A DNA stretch of 64,000 nt. Origin: Sedimenticola selenatireducens DSM 17993. Its GTDB lineage: Bacteria; Pseudomonadota; Gammaproteobacteria; Chromatiales; Chromatiaceae. The stretch lies in assembly GCF_000428045.1 (NCBI RefSeq), contig NZ_ATZE01000007.1, positions 62,001-126,000 of the forward strand, read 5' to 3'. This document shows positions 25,560 to 33,960 of this stretch, one piece after another. The notes under the pieces are model-generated. The model was not told the DNA's origin and searched no databases. It saw only the letters and a list, made by a program, of their open reading frames with translations. The first letter of the stretch is position 1; every line of letters begins with the position of its first letter. Both the position numbers and the translations under genes were made by a program.

Positions 25560-26209
25560 GCAAACAAACGCCGATTTCCATTATGGTTATTGATGATCAT
25601 CCGCTGTTCAGGAAAGGGCTGGCCGATCTGATCGGAATGGATCCGGGTCTACACCTTGTTGCTGAGGCCTCATCCGGGGAGGAGGGCTTGTCCAGGGCGC
25701 AGGAACTGAAGCCGGAACTGATCCTGCTGGATCTTAATATGAAAGGGATGGATGGTCTGGAGACCCTCAAGGCACTGAAGCAGACGGATCTGGAGAGCTA
25801 TGTGGTGATGTTGACCGTCTCCGATAACGAGAGTGATGTCACCGCCGCACTACGCCTGGGGGCGGACGGCTACCTGTTGAAGGATATGGAACCGGAGAGC
25901 GTTCTGGAGCATATACAGATTGCCGCGTCCGGCAGACTGGCGATCACCGATAGCCTGACTGAACTGCTGGCCCGGGCGCTGCGCGAAGATGCGCGCCCCA
26001 GAACTCCCGGAGAAGCGGGCCTGACCCGGCGAGAAGAGGAAATTCTGGACCTGATAGCCACCGGCATGAGCAACAAACAGATCGCCCGCGAGTTGGATAT
26101 TGCAGAGGGTACGATCAAGGTGCACGTGAAGCATCTGCTGAAAAAACTCAACCTGCGCACCCGCCTGGAGGCGGCAGTCTGGTGTACCAAGAACAGCCCG
26201 GGGGGGTAA
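25556..26209 (+). CDS. narL: Nitrate/nitrite response regulator, NarL type
   Basis: A 217-residue response regulator. The receiver domain has the acidic pair in MVIDDHPLFRKGL, the phospho-acceptor Asp59 in LILLDLNMKGMDGL, and the conserved Lys in GYLLKDMEPE. The C-terminal LuxR-type HTH is LTRREEEILDLIATGMSNKQ followed by IARELDIAEGTIKVHVKHLL. It overlaps narX (ATGA), so the pair is translationally coupled. It is expected to activate the divergent nar cluster in response to nitrate. Confidence 0.93.
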   Translation: MSKQTPISIMVIDDHPLFRKGLADLIGMDPGLHLVAEASSGEEGLSRAQELKPELILLDLNMKGMDGLETLKALKQTDLESYVVMLTVSDNESDVTAALRLGADGYLLKDMEPESVLEHIQIAASGRLAITDSLTELLARALREDARPRTPGEAGLTRREEEILDLIATGMSNKQIARELDIAEGTIKVHVKHLLKKLNLRTRLEAAVWCTKNSPGG

Positions 26210-26240
26210 TGCCGTTTGCAGCCTGCCCAGAGTAGCCGGT

Positions 26241-26326
26241 GTAGGATGGGCAAAGCCTGCGTGCCCATCAATCCGAAACCCGCTATCCGGGAAGATGATG
26301 GGCACGCTCCGCTTTGCCCATCCTAC
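26241..26326. repeat. Palindromic REP-like element, GTAGGATGGG family
   Basis: GTAGGATGGGCAAAGC...CGTGCCCATCA (26241-26270) is mirrored by TGATGGGCACG...GCTTTGCCCATCCTAC (26296-26326). It lies between the convergent narL and LysR genes. Short palindromes of this type are common in intergenic regions of gammaproteobacteria and may form a bidirectional terminator-like hairpin. Confidence 0.75.
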
Positions 26327-26360
26327 CCGTCCGCGGAGCGCCCCTGCGGTCGGCAGGAAT

Positions 26361-27278
26361 TCACCCGCGTATTAAATCCTCCCCTTGTGATCCATCCCTG
26401 GGCGGGGCTGCATCCTCCAGGCAGGCGTCGACCATTGCCTGGGCCGCATTGGATAGGGAACGGTTGGTGTGGGTGACGGCCCCCAGGGTGCGACTCAACT
26501 GCAGTTCCGAGATATCCAGTACCTTCAGATCCGGGGCATGGGTCATGGTCTCCGGCAACAGGCTCCAGCCGAGCCCGATGGAGACCATCATCTTAAGGGT
26601 TTCGAAATAGTTGGTGGCCATGCCGATTTTCAGGCTCAGCCCCAATGGTTGCAGGGCCCGTTCCAGAATACGCTGTGTATAGGTGCCCTTGGCCACCAGC
26701 ACCGCCTGGTAACTGACCAGATCGGCCAGTGAGACCCGGCGGCAGCTGGCCAGCGGATGTTCTGTCGATACCACAAACAATAACGGATCGTGCCATATTG
26801 GCCGGGTGGTCAGGTTGGCGATCGGCTCGGTGGGCAGGGTGACAATCGCCAGCTCCAGATCCCCCTGCAGTACGGCGCTGCAGGCGGTTTCTGAATCCAT
26901 GAAGCGGATATCCAGCTGTACCTCCGGATAGTTTCGGCTATAACGTTTGAGTGCCGGCGGCAGACGTCGCAACCCGATATGGTGACTGGTGCCCATGGTC
27001 AGCCTGCCGTTTACCTCGCCATTCAGGTTGGAGATGCTGCGACGGATATCCTCCAGTTCGTAGATCATCCGCTGAGCCCGGGGGAGCAGTTGCCGGCCCG
27101 CTTCGGTAAGGCTGATCCTGCGGCTGATGCGATCGAACAGACGGGTGTTCAGTTCCTCTTCCAGGGAAGCGACCCGTTTGCTGACTGCCGGCTGGGTCAG
27201 GTGTAGCTGTTCGGCGGCGACCGAGAAGGAGGCGGTCTCTGCCACCGCCAGGAAGGCTTTCAATGCATTGATGTCCAT
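26361..27278 (-). CDS. LysR family transcriptional regulator
   Basis: A 305-residue LysR-type regulator. The winged HTH (residues 1-60) reads ALKAFLAVAETASFSVAAEQ then LHLTQPAVSKRVASLEEEL. The C-terminal effector domain is typical (LTMGTSHHIGLRRLPPALKR onward). It is divergent from leuC across 362 bases, an arrangement seen often in gammaproteobacteria, so control of leuCDB or of itself is plausible. The effector is unknown. Confidence 0.88.
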   Translation of the reverse strand: MDINALKAFLAVAETASFSVAAEQLHLTQPAVSKRVASLEEELNTRLFDRISRRISLTEAGRQLLPRAQRMIYELEDIRRSISNLNGEVNGRLTMGTSHHIGLRRLPPALKRYSRNYPEVQLDIRFMDSETACSAVLQGDLELAIVTLPTEPIANLTTRPIWHDPLLFVVSTEHPLASCRRVSLADLVSYQAVLVAKGTYTQRILERALQPLGLSLKIGMATNYFETLKMMVSIGLGWSLLPETMTHAPDLKVLDISELQLSRTLGAVTHTNRSLSNAAQAMVDACLEDAAPPRDGSQGEDLIRG

Positions 27279-27308
27279 GTGAAGTCTTTGTTCCCGTTAG
27301 CCAGTGGG

Positions 27309-27342
27309 TTGAGGTTCGCAGGCTCACCCCGACTTGCGGGCT
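27309..27342. repeat. Half copy of the GTTGGGGTTCGC repeat
   Basis: GTTGAGGTTCGCAGGCTCACCCC resembles the right arm of the repeat found whole at 31482, 41764 and 46268. A second degenerate arm (GTTGGGGTTCGC) begins at 27491, just past the 131-bp element at 27350-27480, as if that element had landed in or beside this repeat. Confidence 0.5.
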
Positions 27343-27349
27343 ATATTTC

Positions 27350-27480
27350 AACCGCGAAGAACGCAAAGAGCGCGAAGGAAAACAACGGCTTGTATTCTCG
27401 AGAACTTCCAGCTGCCGGGTTGGGCCGAAGATGAAGATAAACCATTGTATCTCTTTGCGTACTTGGCGTTCTTCGCGGTT
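27350..27480. mobile_element. 131-bp MITE-like element with GxxExxY-cassette-type terminal repeats
   Basis: The left end AACCGCGAAGAACGC... (from 27350) is mirrored by the right end ...GCGTTCTTCGCGGTT (to 27480). The first 15 bases match exactly and about 21 of 28 overall. The spacing pattern AACCGC-n-AAG-nn-CGC-nAAG is the same as in the ends of the GxxExxY cassette at 29861-30323, so this is probably a gene-less member of that family. It lies upstream of leuC. Confidence 0.6.
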
Positions 27481-27640
27481 AGATCTAATCCGTTGGGGTT
27501 CGCGGATTCGCCTCACGGTTTCCGCCCCCAGCCCGAAGAATACAGTATTCCCGCAAAGAATTATAAACATAAAAAAGATGAATTTGTTTTATATTTAGTC
27601 GAGGTTTATGCTTTCTGCTCCATTCAAAGGTGGCGGAACG

Positions 27641-29044
27641 ATGAGCGCAAAAACACTCTACGACAAGATTTGGCAGGAGCATGTGGTACGAACCGACGCG
27701 GACGGCACCACGCTCTTATATATAGACCGGCAACTGGTGCACGAGGTGACCTCACCCCAGGCCTTCGAGGGTCTGCGGATCGCCGGGCGCAAGCCCTGGC
27801 GCACCAGTGCCACCATTGCAACCCCCGATCACAACGTGCCGACCCTGGGCCGGGCCGATGGCATCGATGACCCGATCGCTCGCCTGCAGGTGGAGACCCT
27901 GGATCGCAACTGCGAAGAGTTCGGTATTACCGAATTCGGCATGTCCGATGTGCGTCAGGGCGTGGTGCATGTGATGGGTGCCGAACAGGCGCTGATCCTG
28001 CCCGGTATGACCGTCGTGTGTGGTGATTCCCATACCGCCACTCACGGCGCCTTCGGCGCGCTGGCGTTCGGTATTGGTACCTCGGAGGTGGAGCATGTGT
28101 TGGCCACCCAGACCCTGATCCAGAAAAAATCCAAGTCCATGCTGGTGAGTGTGGACGGTGAGGTCGGCCCCGGGGTCACCGCCAAGGATATCGTGCTGAA
28201 AATTATCGGTGTGCTGGGTACCGCAGGCGGCACCGGCTATGTGATCGAATTCGGTGGTGAGGCCATTCGCAATCTCACCATGGAAGGACGTCTGACGGTC
28301 TGCAACATGGCAATCGAGGCAGGCGCCCGGGCCGGACTGGTGGCAGTGGATGACACCACCATTAACTATCTCAAGGGCCGCCCCTATGCCCCGAAAGGTG
28401 AGCAGTGGGATCAGGCCGAGGCGGTCTGGCGTGGCCTGCAATCGGACGAAGGGGCCGAGTTTGATGCCGTTGTGCGTATCGATGCCGCAGATATCCAGCC
28501 TCAGATAACCTGGGGAACTTCGCCTGAGATGGTGTTGCCGGTCAACGGTATCGTGCCCGATCCGGATCAGGAGAAGGATCCCACCAGGGCGGACGGCATG
28601 CGCCGTGCCCTGCAGTACATGGGGCTTGAGGCGGGTACGCCGCTAGTGGAGATTCGTCCGGATCATGTGTTTATCGGATCCTGCACCAATGGCCGCATCG
28701 AGGACCTGCGGGCCGCCGCCGCCGTCGCCAAGGGTCGCAAGGTGGCGCCCAATATCGTGCAGGCGCTGGTGGTGCCGGGCACCGGTCTGGTGAAGCAGCA
28801 GGCGGAAGCGGAAGGCCTGGACAAGATATTTATCGAGGCCGGATTTGAGTGGCGCGAGCCCGGCTGCTCCATGTGCCTGGCGATGAATGCCGACCGGCTG
28901 AAACCGGGCGAGCGCTGTGCCTCCACCTCGAACCGTAACTTCGAAGGCCGCCAGGGGCAGGGTGGGCGCACCCATCTGGTGAGTCCGGCGATGGCGGCGG
29001 CTGCCGCCGTGATGGGTCATTTTGTTGATGTGAGGGGGCTCTGA
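27641..29044 (+). CDS. leuC: 3-isopropylmalate dehydratase large subunit
   Basis: A 467-residue aconitase-family enzyme that isomerises 2-isopropylmalate to 3-isopropylmalate with LeuD. The [4Fe-4S] cysteines are visible in [15 protein letters not shown] and [11 protein letters not shown]. The ATG at 27641 gives the usual N-terminus [11 protein letters not shown]; the frame is open to 27608. AAGGTGG lies upstream. The stop overlaps the leuD start by one base (TGATG). leuA is not nearby. Confidence 0.96.
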   Translation: MSAKTLYDKIWQEHVVRTDADGTTLLYIDRQLVHEVTSPQAFEGLRIAGRKPWRTSATIATPDHNVPTLGRADGIDDPIARLQVETLDRNCEEFGITEFGMSDVRQGVVHVMGAEQALILPGMTVVCGDSHTATHGAFGALAFGIGTSEVEHVLATQTLIQKKSKSMLVSVDGEVGPGVTAKDIVLKIIGVLGTAGGTGYVIEFGGEAIRNLTMEGRLTVCNMAIEAGARAGLVAVDDTTINYLKGRPYAPKGEQWDQAEAVWRGLQSDEGAEFDAVVRIDAADIQPQITWGTSPEMVLPVNGIVPDPDQEKDPTRADGMRRALQYMGLEAGTPLVEIRPDHVFIGSCTNGRIEDLRAAAAVAKGRKVAPNIVQALVVPGTGLVKQQAEAEGLDKIFIEAGFEWREPGCSMCLAMNADRLKPGERCASTSNRNFEGRQGQGGRTHLVSPAMAAAAAVMGHFVDVRGL

Positions 29045-29682
29045 TGGAAGCTTTTAAAACCTTTGCTGGTGTGGTGGCCCCGCTGGATCGCTCCAATGTG
29101 GATACCGACGCCATTATTCCCAAGCAGTTTCTGAAATCGATCAAGCGCACCGGCTTTGGTCCCTACCTGTTTGATGAGTGGCGCTACCTGGATCACGGCG
29201 AGCCGGATATGGACTGCAGCAACCGGCCGTTGAACGATTCGTTCGTGCTCAATGATGCGCGCTATGCCGGTTCGCAGATACTGCTGGCACGGGACAACTT
29301 CGGCTGTGGTTCCTCGCGCGAACACGCCCCCTGGGCACTGGCGGATTACGGCTTCAAGGTGATCCTCGCCCCCAGCTTCGCCGATATCTTTTTCAACAAC
29401 TGCTTCAAGAACGGCATCCTGCCGATCCGCCTGAGTGGAGCGCAGATCGATGGCCTGTTCGCCAAGGCAGCTGGTGATCAGGCGCTGCAGATCAGCGTGG
29501 ATTTGCAGGCCCAGACTCTCACCTTGGCAGATGGCGAGGTGATCGGCTTCGAGGTGGACGAATTCCGCAAGCAGTGTCTGCTGGAGGGATTGGATGATAT
29601 CGGACTCACCCTGCGGCACAGTGACGAGATCGCCGCGTTCGAGCAGCAGCGCCGGGCCAAGGCGCCCTGGGTCTTTACTTGA
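29044..29682 (+). CDS. leuD: 3-isopropylmalate dehydratase small subunit
   Basis: A 212-residue partner of LeuC carrying the swivelling substrate-binding domain. Family motifs are [16 protein letters not shown] and [16 protein letters not shown]. It is translationally coupled to leuC. The stop codon lies three bases from the left end of the GxxExxY-type element, so the element is inserted directly after leuD and separates it from leuB by 680 bases. Confidence 0.96.
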   Translation: MEAFKTFAGVVAPLDRSNVDTDAIIPKQFLKSIKRTGFGPYLFDEWRYLDHGEPDMDCSNRPLNDSFVLNDARYAGSQILLARDNFGCGSSREHAPWALADYGFKVILAPSFADIFFNNCFKNGILPIRLSGAQIDGLFAKAAGDQALQISVDLQAQTLTLADGEVIGFEVDEFRKQCLLEGLDDIGLTLRHSDEIAAFEQQRRAKAPWVFT

Positions 29683-29684
29683 TA

Positions 29685-29851
29685 AACCGCTAAGCGCGCC
29701 AAGTGCGCTAAGGCAAACACAGGGAGGTGTTTGAAAGAAATTGAAGAGGTTGCAAGTGACGTTTGAACTTCAATGTGAAGCACATGAAAGACGGCATTAA
29801 GCGCATGGTGAATAGGCTTTAAGCTTTGCGCACGTGGCGTACTTTGCGGTT
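29685..29851 (+). mobile_element. Internally deleted copy of the GxxExxY cassette (167 bp)
   Basis: Its left part (29685-29764) matches the start of the intact cassette, including the ribosome-binding site and first codons, but the start ATG reads TTGAAAG. Its right part (29764-29851) matches the last ~88 bases of the cassette. About 287 bases of the middle of the gene are missing. The ends AACCGCTAAGCGCGCCAAG and the mirror to GCGGTT are kept. It is in the same orientation as, and 9 bases from, the full copy. Confidence 0.75.
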
Positions 29852-29860
29852 ATTTTGATA

Positions 29861-30323
29861 AACCGCTAAGCGCGCCAAGTGCGCTAAGGGCGAAGGCAAA
29901 CACAGGGAGGTGTTTAATGGGAATTGAAGAGGTTGCAAGTGAAGTTGTCGATGCAGCAATAAAGGTTCATCGAGAAATGGGGCCTGGCTTGCTAGAGGGT
30001 GTCTACGAAGCTTGTCTTGAATATGAACTCAGGACAAGAGGCGTGCCGGTTTTGCGACAGGTCGGTTTGCCCGTGGTGTATTCCGGGGTAACGCTTGATC
30101 AGGGTTATCGGGTTGATCTGCTGGCTGATCAGCAGGTGGTCCTGGAGGTAAAGTCAACCCAAATAATTACCGTACTGCATGAGGCGCAGTTGCTGAACTA
30201 CCTGAAACTGGGGAGTTTCAAGCTGGGCTTTCTATTGAACTTCAATGTGAAGCTCATGAAAGACGGCATTAAGCGCATGGTGAATAGGCTTTAAGCTTTG
30301 CGCACTTGGTGTACTTTGCGGTT
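29861..30323 (+). mobile_element. Intact GxxExxY cassette with 29-bp imperfect terminal inverted repeats
   Basis: AACCGCTAAGCGCGCCAAG at 29861 and its mirror, ending ...CTTTGCGGTT at 30323, agree in about 23 of 29 positions. They enclose one gene. The spacer TTTTGATA before it recurs as TTGATA before the deleted copy, so the pair looks like a tandem duplication or two insertions at the same site. Confidence 0.65.
29917..30294 (+). CDS. GxxExxY family protein, PD-(D/E)XK nuclease-like
   Basis: A 125-residue protein of the GxxExxY family (PDDEXK_3). The name motif is GLLEGVY, followed by ACLEYELRTRG. The nuclease-like core YRVDLLADQQVVLEVKST gives the D...ExK triad of the PD-(D/E)XK fold. GGGAGG precedes the ATG. 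The gene is enclosed by terminal inverted repeats and sits in the leu operon between leuD and leuB. A deleted copy of the cassette precedes it. The function of the family is not established; a role in moving or maintaining its own cassette is my inference from the repeats. Confidence 0.82.
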   Translation: MGIEEVASEVVDAAIKVHREMGPGLLEGVYEACLEYELRTRGVPVLRQVGLPVVYSGVTLDQGYRVDLLADQQVVLEVKSTQIITVLHEAQLLNYLKLGSFKLGFLLNFNVKLMKDGIKRMVNRL

Positions 30324-30362
30324 ATTTTAATAAATCATTGAGAATGAATTGAAGGTTAGAGA

Positions 30363-31445
30363 ATGAGCAAAAATATTCTGGTACTGCCGGGTGACGGCAT
30401 TGGGCAGGAGATCGTCACCGAGGCAGTCAAGGTGCTGGCCTGCCTGCGCGACGACTACGGTCTGGATATCGAGATGGATGAGGCGCTGATCGGCGGTACC
30501 GCCTACGACGCGGCTGGACACCCGCTGCCCGAGGCGACTCTGAATCTGGCCAGGGAAGCAGACGCCGTGCTGCTCGGCGCCGTGGGTGGCCCCAAGTGGG
30601 AGCCGCTGGATATCTCGGTACGGCCGGAGAAGGGCCTGCTGGGTATCCGCAAGGAGCTGGGACTGTTCGCCAATCTGCGACCGGCCATTCTTTATCCGCA
30701 ACTGGCGGATGCCTCCACCCTGCGTCCTGAAGTGGTCTCCGGGCTGGATATTATGATTGTGCGCGAGCTGACCGGCGGCATCTACTTTGGTCAACCCAGG
30801 GGTGTGCGTGTTCTAGAAAATGGTGAAAAAGAAGGCTTTAACACACTGATTTATAAAGAATCAGAGGTTGATCGCATTGTCCGCGTGGCCATGGATATTG
30901 CCATGAAGCGCAACAAACGGGTCTGTTCGGTGGACAAGGCCAACGTGCTGGAGTGCACCGAGATGTGGCGCGAAGTGGCGGTCAAGGTCGGTGCCGACTA
31001 TCCCGAGGTGGAGTTGTCACACATGTACGTGGACAATGCCGCCATGCAGCTGGTGCGCGCACCGAAACAGTTCGATGTGATGGTGACGACCAACATGTTT
31101 GGCGATATCCTATCCGATTGCGCCTCCATGCTGACCGGCTCTATCGGCATGCTCCCCTCTGCCTCGCTGGACGAGAACGGCAAGGGCATGTACGAGCCGA
31201 TTCACGGTTCTGCACCGGATATCGCCGGTCAGGGTGTGGCCAATCCTCTGGCAACCATTCTCTCAGTCGCGATGATGCTGCGCTACTCGCTGGATGAGGA
31301 TGCCATGGCGGATCGGGTTGAGCAGGCAGTGAACAAGACGCTGGACCAGGGGCTGCGTACTCCCGACATCTACTCCGAGGGCACCCGGAAGGTGGGTACC
31401 GAGGCGATGGGCGACGCGGTTGTCGCGGCACTTCGGGCAGGATAA
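30363..31445 (+). CDS. leuB: 3-isopropylmalate dehydrogenase
   Basis: A 360-residue NAD-dependent beta-decarboxylating dehydrogenase, third step of leucine synthesis. Motifs: [26 protein letters not shown], the substrate Arg/Tyr segment [14 protein letters not shown], and metal-binding [25 protein letters not shown] stands upstream of the ATG. It should be part of the leuCDB operon, but expression now has to read through about 680 bases of repeat-borne sequence. Confidence 0.96.
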   Translation: MSKNILVLPGDGIGQEIVTEAVKVLACLRDDYGLDIEMDEALIGGTAYDAAGHPLPEATLNLAREADAVLLGAVGGPKWEPLDISVRPEKGLLGIRKELGLFANLRPAILYPQLADASTLRPEVVSGLDIMIVRELTGGIYFGQPRGVRVLENGEKEGFNTLIYKESEVDRIVRVAMDIAMKRNKRVCSVDKANVLECTEMWREVAVKVGADYPEVELSHMYVDNAAMQLVRAPKQFDVMVTTNMFGDILSDCASMLTGSIGMLPSASLDENGKGMYEPIHGSAPDIAGQGVANPLATILSVAMMLRYSLDEDAMADRVEQAVNKTLDQGLRTPDIYSEGTRKVGTEAMGDAVVAALRAG

Positions 31446-31481
31446 GTCAGATCAAATTATTCTCGCCGGGGCGCAAAGTGC

Positions 31482-31569
31482 GTAGGTTGGGATGAGCGGA
31501 GCGAATCCCAACGGATAGCGGTTTTTTTCAATGCCATATGTTGGGGTTCGCAAGCTCACCCCAACCTAC
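31482..31569. repeat. Palindromic repeat, GTAGGTTGGG family, copy 1
   Basis: Arms GTAGGTTGGGATGAG...GAATCCCAAC and GTTGGGGTTCGC...CTCACCCCAACCTAC enclose an AT-rich middle with a T run. Lies between leuB and asd. Other full copies are at 41764-41848 and 46268-46419. Confidence 0.75.
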
Positions 31570-31630
31570 AGCATAAGGCCGTTAGAAAAACGGCTTATTT
31601 ACGATTTTTTTATCTATATAGGTGATAGCA

Positions 31631-32746
31631 ATGAAACGGGTAGGTTTTGTCGGCTGGCGTGGCATGGTGGGCTCGGTCCTGATGGAGCGGATGCTTGCGG
31701 AGAAGGACTTCGATCTGATTGACGAGCCCGTCTTCTTCACTACCTCGCAGGTGGGCCATTACGGTCCCGATATCGGCAAGCCGATACCCGCACTCAAGGA
31801 TGCCGCCAGCATTGATGAACTGAAGGCGATGGATGCCATCGTCTCCTGCCAGGGTGGCGACTACACCAAGCAGGTCTACAAGGATCTGCGTGGTGCCGGC
31901 TGGGATGGTTACTGGATTGATGCGGCGTCCGCGCTGCGCATGGAAGAGAGCAGCGTAATCATCCTTGATCCGGTCAACATGGATGTGATCAGAAATGCCC
32001 TGGCCTCTGGCGTCAAGGATTTCATTGGCGGTAACTGTACCGTCAGCCTGATGCTGATGGCCCTGGGTGGCCTGTTCAACCGGGATCAGGTGGAGTGGGC
32101 CACGGCCATGACCTACCAGGCGGCATCCGGTGCCGGCGCCAAGAACATGCGCGAACTACTGAGCCAGATGGGGGCGGCACACGCCTCGGTGCAGGGGCTG
32201 CTGGCCGATCCGGCCTCGGCCATCCTGGATATCGACCGCGAGGTGGCCACCGCCATGCGCAGCGAGGCGTTTCCCACCGATAACTTCGGGGTGCCGCTGG
32301 CCGGTAGCCTGATCCCCTGGATCGATACCCAGTTGCCCAGCGGCCAGAGCCGCGAGGAGTGGAAGGGCGGGGCGGAGACCAACAAGATCCTGGGTCGCGA
32401 GGCTAATCCGGTGCCGATTGACGGACTCTGTGTGCGCATCGGCGCCATGCGTTGCCACAGTCAGGCCCTGACCATCAAGCTAAAGCGGAATCTGCCGATA
32501 GATGAGATCGAGGGCATGCTGGCGGAGGCCAACGACTGGGTCAAGGTGATCCCGAATGACCGGGAGCGTACCATCCGTGAACTGACCCCGACGGTGGCGA
32601 CCGGCACGCTGAGTGTACCGGTGGGTCGTCTGCGTAAACTGGCCATGGGTGAGGACTACCTCTCGGCATTTACCGTCGGAGATCAGTTACTCTGGGGTGC
32701 GGCTGAACCGCTACGGCGCATGTTGCGAATCCTGCTCCAGGACTGA
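31631..32746 (+). CDS. asd: Aspartate-semialdehyde dehydrogenase (long, enterobacterial type)
   Basis: A 371-residue NADPH-dependent enzyme reducing aspartyl-phosphate to the semialdehyde for lysine, threonine and methionine synthesis. The nucleotide-binding start is [14 protein letters not shown]. The nucleophile is Cys136 in [11 protein letters not shown]; the base is the His in [13 protein letters not shown]. The ATG at 31631 is used because AGGTGA lies upstream; an in-frame GTG at 31622 is too close to it. A strong terminator follows. Confidence 0.93.
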   Translation: MKRVGFVGWRGMVGSVLMERMLAEKDFDLIDEPVFFTTSQVGHYGPDIGKPIPALKDAASIDELKAMDAIVSCQGGDYTKQVYKDLRGAGWDGYWIDAASALRMEESSVIILDPVNMDVIRNALASGVKDFIGGNCTVSLMLMALGGLFNRDQVEWATAMTYQAASGAGAKNMRELLSQMGAAHASVQGLLADPASAILDIDREVATAMRSEAFPTDNFGVPLAGSLIPWIDTQLPSGQSREEWKGGAETNKILGREANPVPIDGLCVRIGAMRCHSQALTIKLKRNLPIDEIEGMLAEANDWVKVIPNDRERTIRELTPTVATGTLSVPVGRLRKLAMGEDYLSAFTVGDQLLWGAAEPLRRMLRILLQD

Positions 32747-32768
32747 TCTAACCAATAACGACAGACCG

Positions 32769-32815
32769 GGAGTTGGCCCAGCGGCATCGAAAGGCTGTTG
32801 GGCCAGCTCCTTTTT
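32769..32815 (+). terminator. Rho-independent terminator after asd
   Basis: GGAGTTGGCCCA (32769-32780) pairs with TGGGCCAGCTCC (32799-32810) with one G-U pair, followed by TTTTTC. It lies between the two asd genes, so the second has a separate or attenuated supply of transcript. Confidence 0.85.
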
Positions 32816-32833
32816 CTATTATGGTGAGGGTAA

Positions 32834-33859
32834 ATGACGGACAAGAAAGTGGATATCGCGATAGTGGGTGTCACTGGCGTCGTTGGCGAGGCGATGCTTT
32901 CGATACTCGAAGAGCGAAAATTCCCGGCTGGAAAGATCCACGTGCTGGCGAGTCAGCGCTCTGCGGGCAAGCGGGTCCCGTTCGGGGAGAAACACCTGGT
33001 GGTAAAGGATCTGGCCGAGTTCGATTTTTCCCAGGTACAGGTCGCACTGTTCTCGGCCGGCGCGGCCGTTTCTGCCGAATATGTTCCGAAAGCGGTGGAT
33101 GCCGGCTGTATCTGTATCGATAATACCTCACAGTTTCGCTATGATGACGAGATTCCGCTGGTGGTACCGGAAGTCAATCCGGAGCGGATTGCCGATTATC
33201 GGCAACGTGGTATCATCGCCAACCCCAACTGCTCTACCATCCAGTTGCTGGTAGCCTTGAACCCGCTCCATAGGGCGGTGGGTATAGAGCGTATCAATGT
33301 CTGCACCTACCAGTCAGTTTCCGGTGCAGGGCACAAGGCGATCGAAGAGCTGGCCGGGCAGACTGCCCGTCTGCTCAATGGCCAGTCCATCAAGCCGCAT
33401 GTTTTTCCCAAACAGATAGCCTTCAACGTACTGCCGCAGATTGATCGCTTTATGGAGAACGGCTATACCCGGGAAGAGATGAAGATGGTATGGGAGACCC
33501 GGAAGATACTCGGTGATGAGTCAATCCAGGTCAATCCGACAGCGGTGCGGGTACCGGTGTTTTTTGGTCACTCCGAGGCGGTGCATATTGAAACCCGGGA
33601 GAAGATCAGCGCGAAACAGGCGAGGGATTTGTTGTTGAATTCTCCAGGCATTGAACTGGTGGATGAGTGTGATGATGGCGGATATCCCACGCCGGTGACC
33701 GAATCTGCCGGGCAGGATGGCACCTTTGTCGGGCGTATCAGGGAGGATATTTCCCATCCTCGAGGGCTCAATTTGTGGATTGTGTCCGATAATGTGAGAA
33801 AGGGTGCGGCACTTAACACTATTCAGATTGCTGAGATTTTGGAAAAAGACTATTTGTAA
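32834..33859 (+). CDS. asd: Second aspartate-semialdehyde dehydrogenase (short type)
   Basis: A 341-residue paralogue of the short ASADH type found in many Gram-positives, archaea and pseudomonads. It keeps the nucleotide loop VGVTGVVGEAM, the nucleophile Cys133 in NPNCSTIQ and the catalytic His in VFFGHSEAV, so it should be active. In Pseudomonas the gene at this place is called asd2 or usg. The ATG at 32834 follows the terminator by 18 bases. Identity between the two asd proteins is low by eye. Confidence 0.88.
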   Translation: MTDKKVDIAIVGVTGVVGEAMLSILEERKFPAGKIHVLASQRSAGKRVPFGEKHLVVKDLAEFDFSQVQVALFSAGAAVSAEYVPKAVDAGCICIDNTSQFRYDDEIPLVVPEVNPERIADYRQRGIIANPNCSTIQLLVALNPLHRAVGIERINVCTYQSVSGAGHKAIEELAGQTARLLNGQSIKPHVFPKQIAFNVLPQIDRFMENGYTREEMKMVWETRKILGDESIQVNPTAVRVPVFFGHSEAVHIETREKISAKQARDLLLNSPGIELVDECDDGGYPTPVTESAGQDGTFVGRIREDISHPRGLNLWIVSDNVRKGAALNTIQIAEILEKDYL

Positions 33860-33960
33860 GCTATAGTTAGGCAACAATTATTAAGTCCATTCTATGTTGT
33901 GGGTATTTGCCGGATTTTCCTGTCTGGAAATTAAGGAAAGTGGGTATCGAAGGGGGAGAC

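Noticed and set aside
32834-33859. Second asd as an inactive Usg-type homologue
   Set aside because: The catalytic Cys133 (NPNCSTIQ) and His are retained.
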